64,000 bases of DNA, taken from positions 2,542,001 to 2,606,000 of the forward strand of contig NZ_JAMYWY010000001.1 of NCBI RefSeq assembly GCF_024159265.1, read 5' to 3'. A model generated the notes under the pieces. It was not told the origin of the DNA, made no database searches, and saw only the letters and a list, made by a program, of their open reading frames with translations. The translations under genes and the position numbers were made by a program. The DNA comes from Paenibacillus sp. 1781tsa1. GTDB lineage: Bacteria > Bacillota > Bacilli > Paenibacillales > Paenibacillaceae. The first letter of the stretch is position 1; every line of letters starts with the position of its first letter. Positions 35,962-44,123 of this stretch are shown piece by piece.

Positions 35962-37707
35962 CTACGTGGACAGATTGGACTCGACCTGTTGCCGTTCATA
36001 CTGTTCACGGTACCAGCCGTTCATGGCTAACAGTTCCTGGTGAGTGCCTTCTTCCGTAATTTTCCCGTGCTCCAGTACGATGATTCGGTCAGCATGTTCA
36101 ATAGCAGACAGGCGATGAGTCGAGATCAGCGTAGTTTTGCCCGAGCGTTTGTTGCGTATATTTTCAATGATTTTGGCTTCAGTACGTGCATCGACAGCAG
36201 ATAAGGCATCATCAAGGATCAGAATATCAGGATTAGCAATAAAGGCACGCGCCAGCGATACCCGCTGTTTCTGTCCACCAGACAGAGAGATTCCTTTTTC
36301 ACCAACGAGTGTATCTAGTCCATCGGATAAAGTCCCCAGATCCCCGTCAAAAGCGGCGGTACGAATGGCTTCCATGATGACTTCATCACTGGCCCCAGGT
36401 TGACCAAATTGAATGTTTTGACGAACTGATTTGGAGAAAAGAACTTGTTCCTGTGGTACGTACCCAATCCAGCTGTGCAAGTCATCTTTGGCGATATCCT
36501 GAATCGGATGACCCGAGATGCTTAATGTGCCCGAACCGGCAGGGTATTCGTGAAGCAGTTGTTTGAGCAAAGTAGACTTACCGCTACCCGTACGACCCAC
36601 AACACCCAATGTTTGACCCCGCCGCAGCGAAAAGCTGATATGACTGAGATTGTCGACAGTGGAGCTGGGATAACGGAATGTAACATCCTGCATCGCAATT
36701 TCTTCCGGATTCGTAACGTGAGCAGGTTGCTCCACATCTTGGACAGCAGGTTCTACCGATAAAGTTTCGTTGACCCGATCAAGTGAAGCGCTACCGCGCT
36801 GCATCAGGTTAATCAATTCGCCGATGGCGAACATGGGCCAGATCATCATCCCCAGGTACATGTTAAACGATACGAGATCCCCCAGGGTAATTTCATTATG
36901 AAATACAAGATATATGCCGTAGGCAAGTGCAATCACATAACTGAGTCCAACGAAGAGGCGGATGGTGGGTTCAAATAGGGCATCCATTCTGGCAACAGCC
37001 AGATTTTTTCGATACACATCTTCGGTCACGTCGGCGAACCGTTTCTCGTCCAGACGTTCCTGCACATAGGCACGTACAACACGAATACCGGCGATGGATT
37101 CCAGCACCTGGTCATTCATATCTCCAAATGCATCCTGTGCCAGGGTGTAACGTTGATGTACAGCTTTACCATAGATCATCATGGCAATGGCGATAAAAGG
37201 TAATGGCAGGATTGCCGCCAAGGTTAATTTCCAACTAACCAGGAAACCCATGGCGAACAATACGGTGGCCAGAAAGGCTGTAGAGTCTGTTAAGGTCAGC
37301 ATGCCGAAGCCTGCTGTAGTGGCAATGGAACGAAGATCATTGGTGGCTCGAGCCATCAGATCTCCTGTTCTGTTTTTCTCAAAAAAGGGAGGAGTCATCC
37401 GTAACAAGTGGTCCATAAAGCGTGAACGAAGCAGCCGCTCCACCAGATTGGCACCACCAAACAGTTTGTGCATCCAAACGTATGTAACGAGATAGATAAT
37501 GATGACTGTTCCCAGAATAAGCAGAATATAACGCGTAAGTGAGGTGCCGGTAATGGAACCGCGCACAATCTCGTCGATGGCATTACCAAGAAGACGAGGA
37601 GGCAGCAGTTCGGCAATGCCCACCAGAATAAGCAAGATGACACCGGTTAGGTATCGTTTGCGTTCCAGCCGGAAGAACCAGGCCAGGTTTTTAAGTACAG
37701 AGAACAA
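35962..37707 (-). CDS. bmrC: Heterodimeric multidrug ABC exporter subunit, BmrC-like
   Basis: 581 residues. It has six membrane helices then an ATPase domain with GRTGSGKST, LSGGQKQR and Walker B DILILDDALSAVD. The residue after Walker B is Asp where the catalytic Glu normally stands, the degenerate site expected of the BmrC/TM287 half of heterodimeric exporters. TTG start at 37707 behind AAGGAAGGG. Upstream is an attenuator with a leader peptide, so expression is probably induced by ribosome-stalling drugs. Confidence 0.86.
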   Translation of the reverse strand: MFSVLKNLAWFFRLERKRYLTGVILLILVGIAELLPPRLLGNAIDEIVRGSITGTSLTRYILLILGTVIIIYLVTYVWMHKLFGGANLVERLLRSRFMDHLLRMTPPFFEKNRTGDLMARATNDLRSIATTAGFGMLTLTDSTAFLATVLFAMGFLVSWKLTLAAILPLPFIAIAMMIYGKAVHQRYTLAQDAFGDMNDQVLESIAGIRVVRAYVQERLDEKRFADVTEDVYRKNLAVARMDALFEPTIRLFVGLSYVIALAYGIYLVFHNEITLGDLVSFNMYLGMMIWPMFAIGELINLMQRGSASLDRVNETLSVEPAVQDVEQPAHVTNPEEIAMQDVTFRYPSSTVDNLSHISFSLRRGQTLGVVGRTGSGKSTLLKQLLHEYPAGSGTLSISGHPIQDIAKDDLHSWIGYVPQEQVLFSKSVRQNIQFGQPGASDEVIMEAIRTAAFDGDLGTLSDGLDTLVGEKGISLSGGQKQRVSLARAFIANPDILILDDALSAVDARTEAKIIENIRNKRSGKTTLISTHRLSAIEHADRIIVLEHGKITEEGTHQELLAMNGWYREQYERQQVESNLST

Positions 37708-37773
37708 GTGTTATCCCTTCCTTTCGATGTCCGAGAAATGCAAATTCCGTTCATGAATGCCGAAATGTACCCA

Positions 37774-37808
37774 CAAAAAAAGACATACCGCACGCAGGCG
37801 GTATGTCT
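37774..37808 (-). terminator. Attenuator terminator in front of bmrC
   Basis: On the minus strand AGACATACCGC, loop CTGCGT, GCGGTATGTCT, then seven T. It lies between the leader peptide and bmrC. The arm ACCGCCTG is also complementary to CAGGCGGT just after the leader stop (37903-37910), an alternative antiterminator pairing. Confidence 0.85.
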
Positions 37809-37920
37809 TCATATAATCATACGGCAGCATGGCTCGGAGAACAGAGCCGCCACCATATATAAGTTCGATTGTGAGTAAACATCACAGAGGTTCTAAAGAA
37901 AGACCGCCTGTCATGCCGAC

Positions 37921-38001
37921 TTATGAACGGAATAATGATTTCGGGTGTGCTCCGGTATTTAATTGTGTTTTGAATTGAACAATCATATGTTTGTTAAACA
38001 C
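37921..38001 (-). CDS. Leader peptide of the bmrCD attenuator (BmrB-like)
   Basis: A 26-codon frame from GTG 38001 with GAAAGGG eight bases upstream, ending TAA at 37921. The product starts MFNKHMIVQFKTQLN and ends PKSLFRS. A promoter lies 60 bases upstream and an intrinsic terminator stands between its stop and bmrC. B. subtilis bmrCD is controlled by ribosome-mediated attenuation at the short bmrB frame, and this has the same layout. GTG 38010 is an alternative start. Sequence similarity to BmrB is not claimed. Confidence 0.65.
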   Translation of the reverse strand: MFNKHMIVQFKTQLNTGAHPKSLFRS

Positions 38002-38058
38002 CGTAATCACCCTTTCTTTTTTTGGAAATAAATTCAATGTAGACCTCGTATGTTTGCA

Positions 38059-38087
38059 TCTTAACACCGGCTTTTACAATCTGTCAA
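38059..38087 (-). promoter_or_regulatory. Sigma-A promoter of the bmr leader
   Basis: Minus strand TTGACA (38082-38087), 17-base spacer, TTAAGA (38059-38064). Confidence 0.7.
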
Positions 38088-38130
38088 ACATTTTTCACAA
38101 TTAATTTTGTCTTTATGTGGGCACTTGGGT

Positions 38131-38159
38131 TTGTATTCAAGTCCCTGTAGAGATATGAT
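38131..38159 (+). promoter_or_regulatory. Sigma-A promoter of the HesB-like gene
   Basis: TTGTAT (38131-38136), 17-base spacer, TATGAT (38154-38159); start codon 34 bases on. Divergent from the bmr promoter. Confidence 0.6.
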
Positions 38160-38192
38160 GGAACATATATATACAGAAGGAGCTGACACCAA

Positions 38193-38498
38193 ATGAGTAC
38201 CATACATGTATCCGATCAAGCTGCTCGCTGGTACAAGGAAGAACTGAATTTGAACGAGGGAGACAGCATTCGATTTTTTGCCCGTTATAGCTCTGGCGGA
38301 GGTCTTCACCCTGGATTTTCGCTAGGTATTGCTGTGGAGAAACCAAGACATCCTGCGGATCAAACCGAAGTGTCGGGAATTCAATTCTTTATGGAAGATC
38401 ACGATTATTGGTATTTGAAAGGGCACCAACTGCATGTGGATATCGTTGATGAAGGTCAGGATATCGAATATCGTTATACTGAAATATCTAATCCTTGA
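38193..38498 (+). CDS. HesB/YneR-family protein
   Basis: 101 residues. The fold is that of HesB/IscA-like proteins (IHVSDQAARWYKEEL, then IRFFARYSSGGGLHPGFSLGI), but the cysteines of true iron-sulfur carriers are absent, which is the YneR/YqkB-type variant. Its role is unknown. ATG after GAAGGAG. It has its own promoter and is followed by a Nudix gene 69 bases on. Confidence 0.8.
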   Translation: MSTIHVSDQAARWYKEELNLNEGDSIRFFARYSSGGGLHPGFSLGIAVEKPRHPADQTEVSGIQFFMEDHDYWYLKGHQLHVDIVDEGQDIEYRYTEISNP

Positions 38499-38567
38499 AG
38501 TATGCTGCTAGGCAATAGATGAATCACAGGTCGCCACCGGCTTCCGAGTAGGAGGAGGGGATAAGCA

Positions 38568-39017
38568 GTGAATCTGCCAGCACGAGATTTGGCCCAGTAT
38601 ATCGCAAAACGCTCTCACATTGTTGTAAAAGCGGCGGTGCGGGCTGAGAACGAACAAGGTGAATTACTGCTGATTCAGCATGCGGGGCACGGTCAGTGGC
38701 GGTTGCCAGCTGGTGAGATGCGCCCTGGGGAAGCCATTGAAGATGCTGCACATCGGGAGTTATGGGAAGAGACAGGTTGGACTGCTGATACCATGATTCT
38801 GGAAGGTCTGTATTCGGGGCCTGATCTTCGGCATATGCATTCGAGCGGAGATGAAGAGTATTATGTCATTGCCCTGTTTCGGACAGTGATCATTCAGGAT
38901 GATCTTGTGGAGTCGCGTGTAAATAGTGATGCGGGTCTTAAGTTTTTTGCTCTGGAGTCTTTACCACCTCTGAATGAGATTAGCCGAATTCTGTTAGCGC
39001 GGGATATTACAGAATAA
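38568..39017 (+). CDS. Nudix hydrolase
   Basis: 149 residues. The Nudix box GEMRPGEAIEDAAHRELWEETGW is complete. The remaining sequence (VVKAAVRAENEQGELLLIQ, LYSGPDLRHMHSSGDEEYYVIALF) resembles MutT/ADP-ribose pyrophosphatase-like members; the substrate is not clear. GTG start at 38568 with GGAGGAGGGGATAAGCA upstream. A bidirectional terminator follows. Confidence 0.87.
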   Translation: MNLPARDLAQYIAKRSHIVVKAAVRAENEQGELLLIQHAGHGQWRLPAGEMRPGEAIEDAAHRELWEETGWTADTMILEGLYSGPDLRHMHSSGDEEYYVIALFRTVIIQDDLVESRVNSDAGLKFFALESLPPLNEISRILLARDITE

Positions 39018-39032
39018 AATAAGTGTTGACGC

Positions 39033-39082
39033 AAAAAATGACCTTGGCATCCACGTAAAGTGGGTGACAAGGTCATTTTTTT
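39033..39082. terminator. Bidirectional terminator
   Basis: AAAAAATGACCTTG pairs with CAAGGTCATTTTTTT, with an inner CCAC/GTGG stem; serves the Nudix gene (+) and the hypothetical gene at 39114 (-). Confidence 0.85.
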
Positions 39083-39113
39083 AAGAATTCGATTCACGTG
39101 CTCAGAGCATGAA

Positions 39114-39626
39114 TTATACCTGATCCAGTGGTTCATCATCCATCGCAAAATCAAAATCATCAATATCAAATACCTGTACTGGTGATTCGGACTCAATGAT
39201 GCGTGCGATCAGTTCAACCTGATCGGTGAGAATCGGGATACTCAGGCGCTGAGATGTCAGCAGTAATTCTGTCTCAATCGGATCGAAATACTCCCCGTAC
39301 TGTGCCGTATCTATTGCGTTGATAATGGCAATGGATACTTGGTCACCAAATAAAATGGAGGGGCTTTTGGCCCATGGAACAAGTAACGCACGCTCTATTT
39401 TTTTCTTATTCAGCGGTTCCTCGAAATAAGAAATCATTTCATTGATTTTGGATTTCACATGCTGATCATCTGCCGGGTTATCCATCATGGGATCAGGACT
39501 GGTCTGGAATTCATATAGCTCAAGGATGGTGGTATAAGGAACAATATATTCAACAGGCGCGGGCGGCGCTAACAATTGACCGTAAATGGCCACCATCACG
39601 GCTTCTGTAATAAACTGACGTGACAT
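39114..39626 (-). CDS. Conserved hypothetical protein
   Basis: 170 residues, acidic, with no signal peptide or membrane helix. The start MSRQFITEAVMVAIYGQLL and the tail VFDIDDFDFAMDDEPLDQV are distinctive but I do not know a function. ATG at 39626 behind CAGGAGGATTAAGGAACC, a very strong site, and a terminator directly downstream support a real, separately expressed gene. Confidence 0.78.
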   Translation of the reverse strand: MSRQFITEAVMVAIYGQLLAPPAPVEYIVPYTTILELYEFQTSPDPMMDNPADDQHVKSKINEMISYFEEPLNKKKIERALLVPWAKSPSILFGDQVSIAIINAIDTAQYGEYFDPIETELLLTSQRLSIPILTDQVELIARIIESESPVQVFDIDDFDFAMDDEPLDQV

Positions 39627-39706
39627 GGTTCCTTAATCCTCCTGCGCCATTAATAGTTGCAAAGTGAATCTATATCTCATGCAACAGCATAACCACAATA
39701 GTACGT

Positions 39707-39790
39707 GTTCAAATATTTCGGCTGAATTCCATATTCGACGTTGATGATGCCTCTAGGCATCCTTCGTAATCAAAAGCGGACTTTTTGAAC
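39707..39790 (+). repeat. MITE-like repeat, copy B (84 bp, internally deleted form)
   Basis: Begins GTTCAAATATTTCGGCTGAATTC and ends CTTTTTGAAC. Its reverse complement matches copy C from GTTCAAAAAGTCC through TTCAGCCGAAAT and then jumps to the far end, so it lacks about 80 internal bases. Confidence 0.8.
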
Positions 39791-39919
39791 AACCTCTAAT
39801 ATGCATTATTCTGCTGTAGACTCGTGTACATAATTTGCATGAATAGAAGTATATCACACAACGGAGGGAAATACAGCCAATCTGCAGAGCATGTCAGGTC
39901 TCAACGATCACAACCGGCA

Positions 39920-40372
39920 TTAGGATTTGCCCAGTAGCAGTGACAATATTCCTGCAGCAATCAATGGCCCTACAGGCACACCCTTGAACAGGGCAACCCC
40001 AAGTACCGTTCCAATCAGCAGTCCTGCGACGATAGTTGGCTGTGTTCCCATCAGCGTAGCGCCGCGTCCTCCGAGATATGCCACCAGTAATCCTACGCCA
40101 ATGGCGAGCAGTGATTTCCAGTGCAGGAAAGACTCGCCGATCGTCTGCAGACTCATCTTGCCACTGGCAAGAGGTGCCATTACACCAATGGTCAGAATGA
40201 TAATGCCCAGTGTAAGTCCGTATTTTTCAAGCCATGGAAATGCCTGATTCAGGTTCAGGACTCGTAGCAACAACAGAAATACCATTGCTACGGTCACAGG
40301 TGTGTTGCTGCTGATAATCCCGAGAGCCGCAAATACGAGCAACAGCAGGGAAGTCATATCCATTGTTTTCAT
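39920..40372 (-). CDS. DUF441 membrane protein (YtwI/YeaL family)
   Basis: 150 residues, four hydrophobic helices, with the DUF441 motif [43 protein letters not shown]. The function of this family is not known. The ATG at 40372 overlaps the end of ypdA, and AAGGGA serves as its ribosome site, so it is translated from the ypdA transcript. Confidence 0.87.
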   Translation of the reverse strand: MKTMDMTSLLLLVFAALGIISSNTPVTVAMVFLLLLRVLNLNQAFPWLEKYGLTLGIIILTIGVMAPLASGKMSLQTIGESFLHWKSLLAIGVGLLVAYLGGRGATLMGTQPTIVAGLLIGTVLGVALFKGVPVGPLIAAGILSLLLGKS

Positions 40373-41367
40373 TTCCCTTCGGTCTGTCCACGTTGTTTGC
40401 TAACGATATGTTCCGCAATGTAACGTCCATGCCAGCGCCCGGATTCAATAAAGACTTCATTGGCGTTACGACCCGAAGCGATGACTCCGCCCACATATAC
40501 ACCAGGTACGCTACTTTCCATCGTTTGTGCATCATATAGAGGTTTATCCATATCATCAGACATCTCCACACCTACCGACGTGAGTAGTTGACGATCTGGA
40601 CGGAAACCGGTCATTGCCAGTACAAAGTCATTATCCAGTTCCCGAGTGGAACCATCCGTGTGTATCAGACGAATCGAATCATCCAATATTTCATTTACGC
40701 GTGATTCCAGGTGCAGCGTGATGCGACCTTTTGTCACCATGCTCTCGAATAATGGACGTACCCATGGTTTAATATGCTGGGACAGACCACTGCCGCGATA
40801 AACCATATCAATATGTGCTCCGACCCGAACCAGTTCCATGGCTGCGTCCACGGCTGAGTTGCTTCCGCCAATAATGGCGACACGTGTACGGGTATAGGGG
40901 TGGGCTTCCCGGAAGTAGTGGGTTACTTTATCTTTATCTTCTCCAGGGATGCCCAGATAGTTAGGATGGTCAAAATAACCGGTAGCTACAACTACATTAC
41001 GTCCAACATGTACGATGGCCTCCCCGCGGCGATTGAGCGTATGTACCTCAAACGTACCATCATCCTTGCGTTTAATTTCACGGGCTTCCTCATAGTTATG
41101 AACACGCAGACCAAAATGTTCGGCTACCCTGCGATAATAGGCAAGTGCTTCATAACGAAACGGTTTATCATTAGGTGTGCTGAACGGAACATTCCCGATC
41201 TCAAGCAGCTCGGCTGTGCTGAAAAACTGCATATGGGTTGGATACAGATAAATAGATTGAACGATATTGTATTTCTCAACGATCACAGCGGACAGTCCCA
41301 GCCGCTCACATTCAATGGCAGCAGATAGACCGCACGGGCCTCCGCCGATAATAATGACATCTTCCAT
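40369..41367 (-). CDS. ypdA: YpdA family bacillithiol disulfide reductase
   Basis: 332 residues. Thioredoxin-reductase-like flavoprotein with FAD motif [13 protein letters not shown] at the start and NADPH motif [12 protein letters not shown] in the middle. The CxxC of true thioredoxin reductase is absent, as expected for YpdA, which reduces bacillithiol disulfide using NADPH. ATG 41367 is preceded by AAGGAGGATTAAGAAC; an in-frame extension upstream was rejected. DUF441 gene overlaps its 3' end. Confidence 0.9.
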   Translation of the reverse strand: MEDVIIIGGGPCGLSAAIECERLGLSAVIVEKYNIVQSIYLYPTHMQFFSTAELLEIGNVPFSTPNDKPFRYEALAYYRRVAEHFGLRVHNYEEAREIKRKDDGTFEVHTLNRRGEAIVHVGRNVVVATGYFDHPNYLGIPGEDKDKVTHYFREAHPYTRTRVAIIGGSNSAVDAAMELVRVGAHIDMVYRGSGLSQHIKPWVRPLFESMVTKGRITLHLESRVNEILDDSIRLIHTDGSTRELDNDFVLAMTGFRPDRQLLTSVGVEMSDDMDKPLYDAQTMESSVPGVYVGGVIASGRNANEVFIESGRWHGRYIAEHIVSKQRGQTEGK

Positions 41368-41475
41368 GTTCTTAATCCTCCTTATTTCAAGCAATATAAT
41401 CCTACCGTAAATAACGAGCCAATGCCAGTTCAAGCGTGAGTTTAAATTAGACAGGCTTACTTGAATCCCAAGGAG

Positions 41476-41504
41476 TTGACGCGGAGAGGAGAAAAGACTA
41501 ATAT
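41476..41504 (+). promoter_or_regulatory. Sigma-A promoter of the ArsR-type gene
   Basis: TTGACG (41476-41481), 17-base spacer, TAATAT (41499-41504). Confidence 0.7.
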
Positions 41505-41506
41505 CA

Positions 41507-41526
41507 AATTAGATATACATCTAATT
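41507..41526 (+). promoter_or_regulatory. Palindromic operator of the ArsR-type regulator
   Basis: AATTAGAT-ATAC-ATCTAATT is a perfect 8-4-8 inverted repeat directly after the -10 box and before the regulator gene; an ArsR dimer bound there would block transcription. Confidence 0.65.
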
Positions 41527-41542
41527 GAAAGCGAGATGAACG

Positions 41543-42139
41543 ATGATGCAGCTGGAGAAAATTGTGGCTTATCATAAAGCATTGGCTGACCCGACCCGGC
41601 TCCGCATGCTGCTGTTGTTGGCACAGGGTGAACTTCACGGACAGGCACTTGCCGAACGGCTGAATCTGTCACAGCCAACCGTGACACATCATGCATCCAA
41701 GCTGAGAGAGGCGGCGCTGATTAAGGAACGACGGGAGAAAAATACAGTGTATTTTACACTCAATCCTTCGTTTATCCGCGAGAATGCACAGGCTTCGGTT
41801 GATTTTATCTTTAAGAGAGAGGAGGTTACGGATATGAGTGATGTGAACGAAACATTGAAAGCGTCGGTCATGAGAAATTTTTTCTCCAAAGATGGACGAC
41901 TGCGTCAGATTCCGGCTCAATACAAGAAAAAACTGATTGTACTTGGTCATCTGGTCGAGCAGCTTGAATTTGGTCGGAAGTATACGGAGAAAGAAATCAA
42001 TACATTTATAAAGCAATACCATGAAGACTTTGCCACGATTCGGCGGGAATTTATCATGCATCAGTTCATGTATCGGGAAGAGGAGATCTATGAATTGAAT
42101 CCGAAGGAAATGTGGACACGATGGGATCAGGTCAAATAG
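41543..42139 (+). CDS. ArsR-family regulator with C-terminal DUF2087 domain
   Basis: 198 residues. Residues 1-80 form an ArsR winged helix (HKALADPTRLRMLLLL, then LAERLNLSQPTVTHHASKLREAALI). No Cys metal site is seen in the recognition helix, so it may not be a metal sensor. The C-terminal part (about 105-175) is DUF2087 (MRNFFSKDGRLRQIPAQYKKKLIVLGHLVEQLEFGRKYTEKEIN). The gene stands alone behind a promoter with a palindrome, which suggests autoregulation. ATG 41543 or the adjacent 41546. Confidence 0.85.
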   Translation: MMQLEKIVAYHKALADPTRLRMLLLLAQGELHGQALAERLNLSQPTVTHHASKLREAALIKERREKNTVYFTLNPSFIRENAQASVDFIFKREEVTDMSDVNETLKASVMRNFFSKDGRLRQIPAQYKKKLIVLGHLVEQLEFGRKYTEKEINTFIKQYHEDFATIRREFIMHQFMYREEEIYELNPKEMWTRWDQVK

Positions 42140-42165
42140 AGTAGGCTGGTAAAAAGAATTTGTGC

Positions 42166-42195
42166 TTGACAACTGCAAAGCGCAGTGTGTAACAT
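42166..42195 (+). promoter_or_regulatory. Promoter of the 23-residue peptide gene
   Basis: TTGACA (42166-42171), 18-base spacer, TAACAT (42190-42195); the ribosome site begins 15 bases on. Confidence 0.6.
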
Positions 42196-42227
42196 AATGG
42201 ATAATTCTACAAGGGAGGCGATTGTTA

Positions 42228-42299
42228 ATGGCAAACTTAAATGCAGTATACGTTAATTTGAATATGAACAGCGTCTCCGGAACGGATCAAAGCATGTAA
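42228..42299 (+). CDS. 23-residue peptide of unknown function
   Basis: ATG 42228 follows AAGGGAGGCGATTGTTA. The product is MANLNAVYVNLNMNSVSG then TDQSM, uncharged apart from one Asp and rich in Asn, Ser and Val. It has its own sigma-A-type promoter and an independent terminator at 42360, so it looks like a complete small gene with a roughly 60-base 3' region. It is not a signal peptide and has no Cys or double-Gly motif. It could be a signalling or structural peptide, or only a leader. Confidence 0.55.
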   Translation: MANLNAVYVNLNMNSVSGTDQSM

Positions 42300-42359
42300 T
42301 TTTGCGTTAGTTGGATAGCAGTATCCATTTTAACGTGAAGTATGTCATGCTCAGATGAA

Positions 42360-42390
42360 GCCACGGGTGACGCACCCGTGGCTTTTTTGT
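42360..42390 (+). terminator. Terminator after the small peptide gene
   Basis: GCCACGGGT, loop GACGC, ACCCGTGGC, TTTTTTG. Confidence 0.9.
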
Positions 42391-42602
42391 TTGCCGATAA
42401 AAGGGTGTTCCTGAATTGTTTATAGCGGTGGTTAAGTATGCTATCCGGTATATCTACGAGAAGGAATAATCTTTGATTCGTCTAACTACTCATTGCCGCG
42501 GGTGTATTTCTGCTCGTGGTTTTTTGTTTTGATCTGAACCGGAAAGATGATTGTTCACTGGTCTTGAACGAAGAAAACAAACCTATTTTGGGAGGAATTT
42601 TT

Positions 42603-43697
42603 ATTTTAGATAATCATATTGAGAAGTACGGCTGGTCTGCAAAGTGGCAGAAACTGTGGCAAGAGACAGGAATGGAAGAGCAGGAGAGAAAGCCAGCCAG
42701 AATTATCGCAGACCATGGACATCTGCAACGTTTGATTACAGAAGAGGGCGAATGCTGGGGGAGAATTTCGGGCCGAATGCGTCATGATAGTCTGGAGACC
42801 AGCTTGGTACCAGCGGTTGGAGATTGGGTGGCGATTACAGGTCAGGCAGGTGAAGAAGCAATTATTCACCATCTGGTGCCTCGTCAGAGCAGGGTATCGA
42901 GACAGGCGGCAGGTCCAGTGACCAAAGAACAATTAATCGCCGCAAACGTAGATACACTGTTAATCGTGGCTGCACTTAATCATGATTTCAACCTTAGACG
43001 ACTCGAAAGATACGTGATGATGGCTTGGAATGGTGGCGTAAGGCCAGTCATTGTCTTGAGCAAAAGTGATCTGTGCAACAACGTGGAAGAAAAGATCCGA
43101 AATGTAGAAGGAATCGCTCCAGGTGTTGAAGTGCTTGCGATATCTGCAGTGGAGGGTCAAGGTAAATCCTTACTGGAACGATATTTGCAGCCTGGGTTGA
43201 CTGTTGCGCTCACAGGATCTTCTGGCAGTGGCAAGTCTACGCTGGTGAACTGGATGATGGGAGAGGATGTACAACTTACACAGTCCGTCCGTGAGGGAGA
43301 CAGCCGTGGGAGACACACCACAACACACCGGGAGATGTTTGTACTTCCACAGGGAGCTGTATTGATCGATACTCCAGGAATGCGTGAACTTAATCTCTGG
43401 GATGAGGGGAATGATGGGCTGTCGCATGCGTTTGGAGAAATTGAAGAACTTGCGGCCACGTGCAGATTTCTGGATTGCAGTCATACACGGGAAGCTGGAT
43501 GTGCAGTGAAAGAGGCCATACAGGATGGGTCATTAGATGAAAAAAGATTGAATAATTATCTGAAAATGCAGAAGGAATTGCAATATCAGCAACGCAAGGA
43601 AGAAGTGGCATCCAGAAAGCGTACCGCCTCCAGCAAACCGGCCACTAGTCGCAAACCCAAGCACTCCCGTACTGTGAAAGAGTGGGAGGAAGCCTGA
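42603..43697 (+). CDS. rsgA: RsgA-family ribosome small-subunit GTPase (paralogue type)
   Basis: Circularly permuted GTPase: OB-type domain with WGRISGRMRHD, G4 VLSKSDL, G1 GSSGSGKSTL, G3 DTPGMREL, and a C-terminal zinc site CRFLDCSHTREAGC. RsgA helps mature the 30S subunit. The family begins near IEKYGW, here preceded by GGAGG (42591-42595) and, seven bases on, an ATT codon at 42603. No ATG/GTG/TTG lies in frame at that spacing, so an AUU start is possible; in-frame TTG 42588 and GTG 42516 are alternatives. About 364 residues. A Lys/Arg-rich tail follows the zinc domain. Confidence 0.87.
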   Translation: MLDNHIEKYGWSAKWQKLWQETGMEEQERKPARIIADHGHLQRLITEEGECWGRISGRMRHDSLETSLVPAVGDWVAITGQAGEEAIIHHLVPRQSRVSRQAAGPVTKEQLIAANVDTLLIVAALNHDFNLRRLERYVMMAWNGGVRPVIVLSKSDLCNNVEEKIRNVEGIAPGVEVLAISAVEGQGKSLLERYLQPGLTVALTGSSGSGKSTLVNWMMGEDVQLTQSVREGDSRGRHTTTHREMFVLPQGAVLIDTPGMRELNLWDEGNDGLSHAFGEIEELAATCRFLDCSHTREAGCAVKEAIQDGSLDEKRLNNYLKMQKELQYQQRKEEVASRKRTASSKPATSRKPKHSRTVKEWEEA

Positions 43698-43753
43698 AAT
43701 CAGGCGGGCATCATCCGGTACCTTGCATAAGATAGGTCAGGAGGGATGTCATT

Positions 43754-44092
43754 ATGCCAGATTACAGGATTATTGTAGATCTGTCTGACCACATGTTATA
43801 TCTTCTGGATGGCAATCAGGTGATTAAGGGCTATCCTGTGGGCACCGGCAAGATGCTCACGCAGAGTCCAAACGGGGATTTCACGATTATTAACAAACAA
43901 TCCAATCCAGGTGGGCCGTTTGGCGTGTTGTGGATGGGACTGTCAGCTCCCCATTATGGCATACATGGAACCAATGAGCCTTGGTCCATTGGCAAGTCTG
44001 TCTCCCATGGTTGTATACGCATGTACAACTCGGATGTATTGGATCTGTCTTCCAAGGTATCTGTAGGCACAAGAGTAACGATCCGGCCGTAG
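43754..44092 (+). CDS. Minimal L,D-transpeptidase (YkuD domain only)
   Basis: 112 residues, just the YkuD catalytic domain: H71 ([13 protein letters not shown]) and SHGCIRM with C87. L,D-transpeptidases form 3-3 crosslinks in peptidoglycan or act on spore wall. There is no signal peptide, membrane anchor or LysM domain, which is unusual for a wall enzyme and suggests action in the mother cell or forespore, or export by other means. ATG behind AGGAGGGATGTCATT. Confidence 0.88.
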   Translation: MPDYRIIVDLSDHMLYLLDGNQVIKGYPVGTGKMLTQSPNGDFTIINKQSNPGGPFGVLWMGLSAPHYGIHGTNEPWSIGKSVSHGCIRMYNSDVLDLSSKVSVGTRVTIRP

Positions 44093-44108
44093 GGCCGGAT
44101 TTTACTTT
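44081..44108 (+). terminator. Terminator at the end of the L,D-transpeptidase gene
   Basis: ATCCGGCC, loop GTAG, GGCCGGAT, then TTTACTTT; the stop codon is in the loop. Confidence 0.75.
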
Positions 44109-44123
44109 ATAAGAGCAGAGGTA

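Noticed and set aside
33859..37707. Lantibiotic-type exporter as identity of the two ABC genes
   Set aside because: No peptidase domain, no modification genes nearby; the degenerate Walker-B Asp in one half, the extracytoplasmic insert in the other and the leader peptide fit BmrCD better.
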